Positions 15,331 to 20,788 of a stretch of 20,788 nucleotides of DNA are shown piece after piece. The position numbers were made by a program, and so were the translations under genes. Source of the stretch: XN24 sp047921455 (GTDB lineage Bacteria > Pseudomonadota > Gammaproteobacteria > Steroidobacterales > XN24); the NCBI GenBank assembly GCA_047921455.1, contig JBLRWC010000042.1, positions 1 through 20,788 on the forward strand, in the 5' to 3' direction. Numbering within the stretch: position 1 is the first letter of the stretch; every line of letters begins with the position of its first letter. The notes under the pieces are model-generated. The model saw only the letters and a program-made list of their open reading frames with translations, was not told the origin of the DNA and made no database searches.

Positions 15331-16155
15331 TCAACTCCGTCGTGATAACTCCAGCAACGCCTGGAGAAACTGCTGCACTTCAGCACAATCATGCAGGTAA
15401 TAATCGGCGCGCGTGGCGGTGTCGCCAGGCTCGACGATCATGCCCAGCCCGAGCTCGTTATCCGCGAGCGCAGCAAAGGCGTCCTCGTCGGTGTCGTCAT
15501 CACCGATATAGATGGTCGCCACATCCGCCCGGTCGAGCCCGAGCGCCTGCCGCAACCAGAGCACGGCATGACCCTTGTGCCAGGGCACGTCGGGTTGGAG
15601 TTCAAAAATTTTCTTGCCGCCTTTTTTACGCAGGGCGGGATGCTCTGCATGCACCTCGTCCACGATGGCCGTGATGGCAGGCAAATCCGCCGCCGCGGCA
15701 AGCCGGTAGTGAATCGCGATCGCGAAATGCTTCCGCTCGACCAGCACGCCCGGCGTCGCTGCCAGGCGGGCGCGGAGCAGCTGCTCGGCGGCCGCGAGCT
15801 CGGGCAGCTGCTGTTGCGCGCCTTCATGTTGCAGTTCCAGCCCCCCGGGGCCGGCGATATCGAAGCCGTGGCTGCCTGCGAAGACCAGCTCGGGCAGGGA
15901 CACCATCTGTCGCACATCCGCCAGGTCACGGCCGCTGACGATCGCGACCGTCAGGCGCGCCGACAACGCGGCCAGTAACGCTCGCATCGGCTCGGCCAGC
16001 GTCGCGTCCTCCGGCCGATCGACAATCGGCGTGAGCGTGCCGTCGTAATCCAGGAATAACGCGATTTCACGGCCCGCGAGCCGTCTCGCGATGGCGTCAA
16101 AATTTTCCAGTGCCGGCTCAGGAATCTGGCCGGAGACGCCGGGGCTCATAGTCAT
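15331..16155 (-). CDS. otsB: Trehalose-6-phosphate phosphatase
   Basis: 274 aa, normal for OtsB (266 in E. coli). OtsB removes the phosphate of trehalose-6-phosphate in the cytoplasm. HAD motifs are complete: FLDYDGTLTPI (34-44, nucleophile Asp36 and acid/base Asp38), VSGRD (73-77), Lys194 in WHKG, and GDDDTDEDAF (218-227). GSHG at 94-97 and the KGGKKIFELQP segment (178-188) are specific to the trehalose phosphatase cap. The ATG overlaps the stop of the mutase gene by one base (TGATG) and has AAGG 7 nt upstream, so translation is coupled. No OtsA (trehalose-6-phosphate synthase) lies in the window, so its substrate must come from elsewhere. Confidence 0.94.
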   Translation of the reverse strand: MTMSPGVSGQIPEPALENFDAIARRLAGREIALFLDYDGTLTPIVDRPEDATLAEPMRALLAALSARLTVAIVSGRDLADVRQMVSLPELVFAGSHGFDIAGPGGLELQHEGAQQQLPELAAAEQLLRARLAATPGVLVERKHFAIAIHYRLAAAADLPAITAIVDEVHAEHPALRKKGGKKIFELQPDVPWHKGHAVLWLRQALGLDRADVATIYIGDDDTDEDAFAALADNELGLGMIVEPGDTATRADYYLHDCAEVQQFLQALLELSRRS

Positions 16156-16910
16156 CAGCTTGCCTTTCTGATTGCGAGTTTTCTCAAGTCGTCGACCACC
16201 AGGTGCGCGCCCTGGCGCCTCATTTCCTCGGCGTTGCCGTGGCGCGCCAGGCCAACCGCCAGTCCGAAGCCGCCGGCGCGTGCCGCCCGTATCCCGGACA
16301 ACGCATCTTCGATCACCACCGCGCGCTCAGCCGCGACGCCGAGCTCGGCTGCAGCACGCAGGAAAATATCCGGCGCCGGCTTGCCCGGCAGCCCGAGCCG
16401 CTCGAGATCCTTGCCGTCCACGATCACCTCGAAAAACTCCAGTACGCCGGCGGCTTGCAGGATTTCCCGGCAATTGCGGCTCGAGGAAATGGCCGCCAGC
16501 CGGAACCCCTGACGCTGCCAGTCCGCGAGGCACTCGAGCGTGTCCTCATAGGCTTCGACGCCTTGCGCCGCCAACAACGCATGAAACATCTCGTTCTTCC
16601 GGTTGCCGAGTCCACAGTAGGTCTCGGCTGTCGGCGGATCGTCGGGCGTCCCGGCCGGCAATTCTATGCCCCGGGCGTTGAGAAAACTGCGCACGCCGTC
16701 GTAACGCAATTTGCCGTCCACATACTCCAGGTAATCCGACTCGATATCGAACGGCGCGCCAGATTCCCCGGCACGCGAACCGCGCTTGGCGAGATACTCG
16801 TCGAACAGCTGCTGCCAGGCCCGTGCATGCAGCGTCGCCGTGCGCGTGATGACGCCGTCCATGTCGAGAATGACCGCTTCAAGCAGCGGCTGCTCGCTAG
16901 CGGGCCTCAT
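16155..16910 (-). CDS. Beta-phosphoglucomutase family HAD enzyme
   Basis: 251 aa. The expected role is conversion of beta-glucose-1-phosphate, released by the GH65 enzyme, to glucose-6-phosphate through a beta-glucose-1,6-bisphosphate intermediate. HAD motif I is LDMDGVI (15-21; nucleophile Asp16, acid/base Asp18), motif II SSSRN (142-146), Lys177 in GKPAPDIF, and motif IV VIEDALSGI (199-207). A helical cap lies between about 24 and 100, longer than in the L. lactis enzyme. The ATG at 16910 lies inside the end of the DUF302 gene (14-nt overlap) and has no nearby ribosome site, so it probably depends on translation of that gene; an upstream ATG at 16970 would extend it by 20 unlike residues. 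Confidence 0.88.
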   Translation of the reverse strand: MRPASEQPLLEAVILDMDGVITRTATLHARAWQQLFDEYLAKRGSRAGESGAPFDIESDYLEYVDGKLRYDGVRSFLNARGIELPAGTPDDPPTAETYCGLGNRKNEMFHALLAAQGVEAYEDTLECLADWQRQGFRLAAISSSRNCREILQAAGVLEFFEVIVDGKDLERLGLPGKPAPDIFLRAAAELGVAAERAVVIEDALSGIRAARAGGFGLAVGLARHGNAEEMRRQGAHLVVDDLRKLAIRKAS

Positions 16911-17280
16911 CGACCATCTGGATAATCTGCTCCTCGACTTCGCGAGCCACCTCGGCCAACGCCGGATCATCCGATAACGCCGCCAGCATGGGCACCGGCT
17001 TGAGCAACCCGATCCTGGTCTTGCCTTGTTCCGTAAACACGGACACCCGGCAGGGCAACGCCATGTTCAGGCGCATGTCTGACGACAGCACCTTGACCGC
17101 CTGGCCGGGATTACAGACTTCGAAAACCCGGCATTCTTCCTTGAAGTCGAAGCCTTTCTCCCGCAGGGTGGCGCCCAGGTCGTGGACGTGCAACACGCCA
17201 AAATCATGCCGCTTCACGGCCGCATCAAGATCGGTCGATGCCTGCTCGAAAGACTTGTCTGTTTCGCATAAGTAATACAT
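16897..17280 (-). CDS. DUF302 domain protein
   Basis: 127 aa. The family signature is clear: an N-terminal helix region (ASTDLDAAVKRHDFGVLHVHDL), then FEVCNPGQA (53-61) and LPCRVSVF (75-82), ending in a long helix. DUF302 proteins are small alpha/beta cytoplasmic or periplasmic proteins of unknown function, often near metal, sulfur or stress genes. Three Cys (50, 56 and 77) sit around the conserved core, with Cys56 and Cys77 in the two motifs. I chose the ATG at 17280, with GAGGT 6 nt upstream; an ATG two codons earlier is too near that site. It is the first gene of the disaccharide operon, and its end overlaps the mutase start by 14 nt. Confidence 0.85.
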   Translation of the reverse strand: MYYLCETDKSFEQASTDLDAAVKRHDFGVLHVHDLGATLREKGFDFKEECRVFEVCNPGQAVKVLSSDMRLNMALPCRVSVFTEQGKTRIGLLKPVPMLAALSDDPALAEVAREVEEQIIQMVDEAR

Positions 17281-17557
17281 GGCCATACCTCGCATTCCGT
17301 GTCGGGCGTAGGCGGCGCCGCCATGGTGGCAGCGCACTCCTCATCAGGATCCGGCACCGGCGATACCGATGTGAGTCCTGACAGGTACTCCCCAGGTAAA
17401 TCGTAGTACCGCACGCCGGCGATCACCAGTGAGTGGTCAGTCACAGGGCCTGAGTGCATCGTCTATATGCGAGCGGGTGGCAAGGTAGTCGAGCTTCGTC
17501 ACTTAGATCCTGGCGGCAGGTGAAAGGTTTGCGTGACCGGACCCGATGTTAACGCGC
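17281..17557. other. Intergenic region upstream of the DUF302/trehalose operon
   Basis: These 277 bp separate the Nramp-family stop from the DUF302 start on the same strand, so the promoter of the DUF302-mutase-otsB-GH65 operon should be here. A perfect 12-bp palindrome GGCGGCGCCGCC lies at 17311-17322, close to the DUF302 start. I see no convincing -35/-10 pair. A minus-strand frame of 81 codons starts at 17459 and overlaps the DUF302 start; it resembles nothing I know. The right part (about 17460-17557) has no hairpin with a T-tract that would mark a terminator for the Nramp gene. Confidence 0.35.
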
Positions 17558-18874
17558 TCAGGCCGGGCTGGCCGGCAAGCGCAATCGCTGGATCAAGCGC
17601 ACGACCGGCCAGGCAATGGCCATCGAAACCGCCAGCGAACTGAAAAATATAATGTTTTCGTCGGCCAGGCCGATGCCGAGGATGCGCGCCAAGGCGCGCG
17701 CCAGGTTGCTGATGCCGATGATGATCGTGCTGAACACCACGAGCCCCATCAAGGCATTGAAGCGATGACTGTTGATGGCGGTCGCATTCAAGAGGCGAAT
17801 GTTGTTCATGATGATCAACAGAAAAACCGCCACCAGCGGGAGAATGACGCCGTTGAGCGCCTGGGCGAGGATGATGGCCGGGATCGGCGCCAGCTGGACA
17901 AGGCCGAAGCCAACGCCCGTGAACAGCACGGCCATCCATATCAGCCGGTAATACCACCCGTTGTCCTGCCACGCTGCCGAGTTGCGATCGGCGGCCAGCA
18001 TGCTCCTGGCGGTAATCGCGGCCGCCAGGGGCGCCGTGACGGCGGAGGTGAAGCCCGCGCCGAACAGGCCGATGGCCAGCATGGCGGCTGCCCATGGGCC
18101 GAGCGTAGCCGCCAGTTCATCGGCAAGCGCCTCGAAGGTGAATGCCCCCATGATCGACGCCCCGACCACCAGCACGGCCATGGAGATCAAGCCACCCAGC
18201 CCGATGGCGATGCCCAGGCTCCAGCGCATTTCCCGCAGCGACTGCGTGTTGGCCAGCCCGGAACCGAGAAACAGGTTGTAGGGCACCACCGTGGTACCGA
18301 CCAGGCCGAGAATGAGCATCTCGGCGCCGCGCGGGAAACGGGGTACCAACGCGCCGGTCAACAACTCTCCCAGTGGCGGCCTGATGACCAGGACGGTGAC
18401 CACGAAGCACAGCCCCATGAAAGCGACCACGCATCCCATGACCCGGGCGATTTGCGCGGTCGAGCCGAACCAGAACAGCGCGAAAGCAATGGCCCCGATC
18501 GCCAGCGTGACCGGCGCCGGCGGCAGATCGAACACCAGCGAAACACCCGCCACCGCGCCGAGAATGTTGCCGGTCTCATAGGCCGCGCAACCGAGCAGGA
18601 TCGCCGCCAGTACCAGGTAGACGGTCAACCGGCCGGCCAGGGTGGTGGAGAGATAGAGCTTCAGCGCTTCGCCGAGATTGCGGCCAGACACGGCGCTGAG
18701 CCGCGCTGCAGACTCCTGCAACACCATGCAGGCCAGCGTCGAAAAAACCAGCGCCCAAAGCAATGTATAGCCAAAGCCCGCACCCGCCGATGCGGCGACG
18801 GTGATGGTGCCCGGTCCGATGAAGGCCGCGGAAATCACCGACCAGAACAGGATATTGAGCAGTCGCTGTTTCAC
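17558..18874 (-). CDS. Nramp-family transporter with altered metal-site motifs
   Basis: 438 aa with about 11 hydrophobic segments, the layout of Nramp (LeuT-fold) transporters. The first segment has FIGPGTITVAASAGAGFGY (18-36), where canonical Nramp has D-P-G-N, and the sixth has TVVPYNLFLGS (195-205), where canonical Nramp has M-P-H-N. So the Asp and Asn of helix 1 are Gly20 and Thr23, and the Met and His of helix 6 are Val197 and Tyr199. YETGN at 99-103 and the overall spacing fit the family. I recall a GPGT group in several phyla, annotated as divalent metal transporters without proof. The start is GTG at 18874, three bases after the cls stop, with no obvious ribosome site, which suggests translational coupling. 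The true substrate is open. Confidence 0.88.
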   Translation of the reverse strand: MKQRLLNILFWSVISAAFIGPGTITVAASAGAGFGYTLLWALVFSTLACMVLQESAARLSAVSGRNLGEALKLYLSTTLAGRLTVYLVLAAILLGCAAYETGNILGAVAGVSLVFDLPPAPVTLAIGAIAFALFWFGSTAQIARVMGCVVAFMGLCFVVTVLVIRPPLGELLTGALVPRFPRGAEMLILGLVGTTVVPYNLFLGSGLANTQSLREMRWSLGIAIGLGGLISMAVLVVGASIMGAFTFEALADELAATLGPWAAAMLAIGLFGAGFTSAVTAPLAAAITARSMLAADRNSAAWQDNGWYYRLIWMAVLFTGVGFGLVQLAPIPAIILAQALNGVILPLVAVFLLIIMNNIRLLNATAINSHRFNALMGLVVFSTIIIGISNLARALARILGIGLADENIIFFSSLAVSMAIAWPVVRLIQRLRLPASPA

Positions 18875-18877
18875 CGG

Positions 18878-20308
18878 TTACAAGAAGGGCGTGAACACCC
18901 GGGCCGCCCCGTTGCGCAGCCGCACGGGCAAAGACCAGCTGTTGACGTCTGCCAGGGTGCGCTGGCTGGCCTTGTCGAGCGCGGCCTGGAATAACGCCTG
19001 CAGTGGTGCGGCCAGTTCAGCGCCGTAAGCCTCGACGTTGAACTCGAAATTCAGGCGCAGGCTGCGCGCGTCCCAGTTGGCGGAGCCGAAACAACACCAT
19101 TCCCCGTCGACGACGAACAGCTTGGTGTGGTCGAAGGGTTCGGATTGAATCCAGAGCCGGCAACCATGCTCCAGCACCTGCCAGTAATGCGCCTGCGAGG
19201 CCCAGTCCACGATCGAATGGTCACTTTTCTCCGGCAACAGGATATCGACCTCCACGCCGCGCAATGCAGCGGCGTTAAGCGCGGCAATCAGGGCCTGGTC
19301 GGGCACAAAGTACGGCGTCCAGATACTGACCTGGCGACGGGCGGCATGCAGGGCGCCGATGAACACCCAGCGTAGCCGGTCAAGGTGCTCGTCCGGGCCT
19401 TCCTCGATGCCCCGCGCCGCCAGCGTGCCCGCGTGGACCGGCTCGGCAAGCCAGGCCTCGTCGTCCAGCCGTTCACCCGTGGTGAACTCCCAGTCGTCTG
19501 CGAACACCTCGGCCATCTGCCGCACCGCGGGACCCTCGAGCCGGAAATGCAGGTCCCGCTCAGCGGTCTCCGGCGCTGCCGGACGCCAGTAGGGCTGGTG
19601 AATGTTGATCCCGCCGGTGAAGCCGACGCGACCATCGGCCACCAGGAGCTTGCGATGGCTGCGCAGGTTTATGGCATGCAGGCGGGCGGGGATCAGCGGC
19701 GAGTTGAAGACGGCCACGGGGATCCCGGCGCGCCGCAGGGGCTTGAATGCCGAGCTGCGCGACAGGCGGACATAGACATCGTCGATCAGCACCCGGATCG
19801 CGACCCCGCGAGTCTTGGCGCGCGCCAGTGCATCGATGAACATCTGGCCGATGCTGGCGCGGTCGAAGATGTAGGTGGACAGGACGATGGTTTTTTCCGC
19901 GGCATCGATGGCCGCCAGCATCGACGGATATGCCTCTGCGCCGTTGACGAGGGGCTCGATGCGGTTGCCGGGCACGAGCTCCTGGCGGGTGATGCGGCCA
20001 GCCATACCACGCAGACCCTCGAGACCGTCGGGAGACGTCGGCGGGATCGCCCGGTCGGCGGGCGGGGCTTTCCCGGCGCGCTTGCGGCTGACCGGCTCGC
20101 GCACCACCGAGGCCTTGCGCCGCACCCGGTTGATACCGAGGAGCAGGTACACCGCCCAGCCGAGCATCGGTACCAGCCAGATGACGACCAGCCACAACGT
20201 GGCCGAGCGCGGGTCACGCTTGTAGACCAGCGCATGGGCAGAGGCGGCGCTGGCCGCGACCAGCGCCGCCACACCCAGGGCCCACCACGACCATTGCACC
20301 AGGCTCAT
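18878..20308 (-). CDS. cls: Cardiolipin synthase (phospholipase D family)
   Basis: 476 aa, typical of bacterial Cls. Two N-terminal membrane segments (about 7-28 and 37-58), with the PLDc_N pattern RDPRSATLWLVVIWLVPMLG, anchor it to the inner membrane. Two HKD motifs follow: SHRKLLVADGRVGFTGG (217-233; His218, Lys220, Asp225) and DHTKLFVVDGEWCCFGSAN (393-411; His394, Lys396, Asp401). The enzyme joins two phosphatidylglycerol molecules, or PG and another lipid, to cardiolipin. Residues 65-95 are a basic, Pro-rich linker. The ATG at 20308 has GGTGAG 9 nt upstream, and the MAPEG-like gene ends 10 bp before it. Assignment to the ClsA, B or C type is not attempted, though the two membrane segments favour ClsA. 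Confidence 0.93.
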   Translation of the reverse strand: MSLVQWSWWALGVAALVAASAASAHALVYKRDPRSATLWLVVIWLVPMLGWAVYLLLGINRVRRKASVVREPVSRKRAGKAPPADRAIPPTSPDGLEGLRGMAGRITRQELVPGNRIEPLVNGAEAYPSMLAAIDAAEKTIVLSTYIFDRASIGQMFIDALARAKTRGVAIRVLIDDVYVRLSRSSAFKPLRRAGIPVAVFNSPLIPARLHAINLRSHRKLLVADGRVGFTGGINIHQPYWRPAAPETAERDLHFRLEGPAVRQMAEVFADDWEFTTGERLDDEAWLAEPVHAGTLAARGIEEGPDEHLDRLRWVFIGALHAARRQVSIWTPYFVPDQALIAALNAAALRGVEVDILLPEKSDHSIVDWASQAHYWQVLEHGCRLWIQSEPFDHTKLFVVDGEWCCFGSANWDARSLRLNFEFNVEAYGAELAAPLQALFQAALDKASQRTLADVNSWSLPVRLRNGAARVFTPFL

Positions 20309-20318
20309 GCGAGCGCGC

Positions 20319-20579
20319 TCACCCGGCCAGGAGCGCGAACGCCCAGTATGCGGCTATGGCCATTTGCACAGAAAATGCTACGAACCTCGCGGTGACTGCA
20401 GCCGGAGCAGTCGAGGCGAGATGAATCGTTGACTGGACGATGCGCGCGCCGAGCAACACCGGCGCCAAAGCATCGGTAACGCCGGTCAGCACGAGCTTCG
20501 ACCGGATAACCTCCATGGTGATCAGGAGCAGCAAGGCCCAGGCTATGAATCCAGCGAGCGCTGTCAGAGTCGGTGTCAT
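20319..20579 (-). CDS. MAPEG-like small membrane protein, apparently internally shortened
   Basis: 86 aa. The start MTPTLTALAGFIAWALLLLI, the segment VIRSKLVLTG, and the C-terminal half (LLGARIVQSTIHLAS, then ARFVAFSVQMAIAAYW) resemble the first, third and fourth helices of MAPEG proteins, a family that includes glutathione-dependent membrane enzymes. Family members are usually about 130 residues; here the part between VLTG and VTDALAP, which should hold the second helix and the conserved R-A-x-x-N-x-x-E motif, is absent. The frame is intact across the join. I chose the ATG at 20579 (GAGGT 10 nt upstream); ATG at 20600 or TTG at 20633 are possible. It lies between the kinase and cls in one direction. 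It may be non-functional. Confidence 0.6.
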   Translation of the reverse strand: MTPTLTALAGFIAWALLLLITMEVIRSKLVLTGVTDALAPVLLGARIVQSTIHLASTAPAAVTARFVAFSVQMAIAAYWAFALLAG

Positions 20580-20645
20580 GGCATCGAATACCTCACGCAT
20601 GCGCTCAGCGGCACCAGTAGCGAGCACCGACAACGCGCCATTTAC

Positions 20646-20788
20646 TCAGTCGCTACGAGGGAGGTGGATCATGAAGGTGGTCCCCCGAGCGTCGGAAGAC
20701 TCTACTTCGATCCGTCCACCATGTGCGTGCACGATGCGCTCGGCGATGTAGAGACCCAGGCCCAGGTTTCCCGTTGGACCGTGGTTTA
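20646..20788 (-). CDS. Sensor histidine kinase, C-terminal fragment
   Basis: The last 46 codons of a gene that runs off the right edge, ending with TGA at 20646-20648. The translation NHGPTGNLGLGLYIAERIVH, then AHGGRIEVES, then GTTFMIHLPRSD, is the end of a HATPase_c ATP-binding domain: the G2 box GLGL, the helix YIAERIV, the HGG-x-I turn, and the final strand G-T-T-F-x-x-x-L-P. Such kinases phosphorylate a response regulator, and in PAS/GAF-type kinases the domain often ends in exactly this way. The sensor and dimerisation parts are outside the window, so the signal is unknown. The MAPEG-like gene starts 66 bp downstream in the same direction. Confidence 0.9.
   Translation of the reverse strand, partial: NHGPTGNLGLGLYIAERIVHAHGGRIEVESSDARGTTFMIHLPRSD

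Noticed and set aside
17214..17459. Minus-strand frame of 81 codons starting at 17459.
   Set aside because: Overlaps the well-supported DUF302 start in another frame, no family recognised, no clear ribosome site. It may be a remnant, so it is mentioned only in the intergenic entry.
17546..18994. Plus-strand frame of 482 codons rich in Gln, Arg, His and Asp.
   Set aside because: Antisense shadow of the Nramp-family and cls genes; its composition is what the complement of hydrophobic helices gives.

Overview
The window is GC-rich, densely coded chromosomal DNA. Its gene set suggests a free-living gammaproteobacterium: a glmU-glmS pair, an E. coli-sized Rnk homologue, a lipoprotein and other cell-envelope genes. 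The genus cannot be told from the sequence. Most genes lie on the minus strand; only two sulfotransferase genes (6870-8235) are on the plus strand. I saw no rRNA, tRNA or CRISPR array.

Left edge (1-224). Just downstream of the glmS stop codon, three tandem 20-bp repeats lie behind an 8-bp tip that starts TGT on the minus strand. This matches the right end of Tn7, at the place where Tn7-family elements insert (attTn7). The rest of the element would lie left of the window. Inside this end is a start-less reading frame resembling the C-terminus of HisE.

225-6718, all minus strand: glmS and glmU (UDP-GlcNAc supply for peptidoglycan and LPS), then a 176-bp gap with three perfect DnaA boxes, two of them forming a palindrome. 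Next come a small membrane PH-like protein, a secreted YVTN beta-propeller, a Lys-rich small protein, and a lipoprotein of the erythromycin-esterase family.

6870-9978: an envelope-decoration island of three unrelated-looking PAPS-type sulfotransferases and one GT-A glycosyltransferase, in two short operons that converge near 8.25 kb. It probably makes or modifies a sulfated glycan or lipid.

10065-17280, all minus strand: a CNNM-type membrane protein, a BaiN/HI0933 flavoprotein, Rnk, and a tight trehalose/disaccharide module transcribed DUF302, then beta-phosphoglucomutase, trehalose-6-phosphate phosphatase, and GH65 phosphorylase. The last three are in the same order as the domains of the mycobacterial OtsB1 fusion protein. 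OtsB would release trehalose, GH65 would phosphorolyse an alpha-glucoside to beta-glucose-1-phosphate, and the mutase would pass this to glucose-6-phosphate.

17558-20788, all minus strand: an Nramp-family protein whose two metal-site motifs are replaced, a cardiolipin synthase, a MAPEG-like membrane protein that appears to lack its middle, and the last 46 codons of a histidine kinase running off the right edge.
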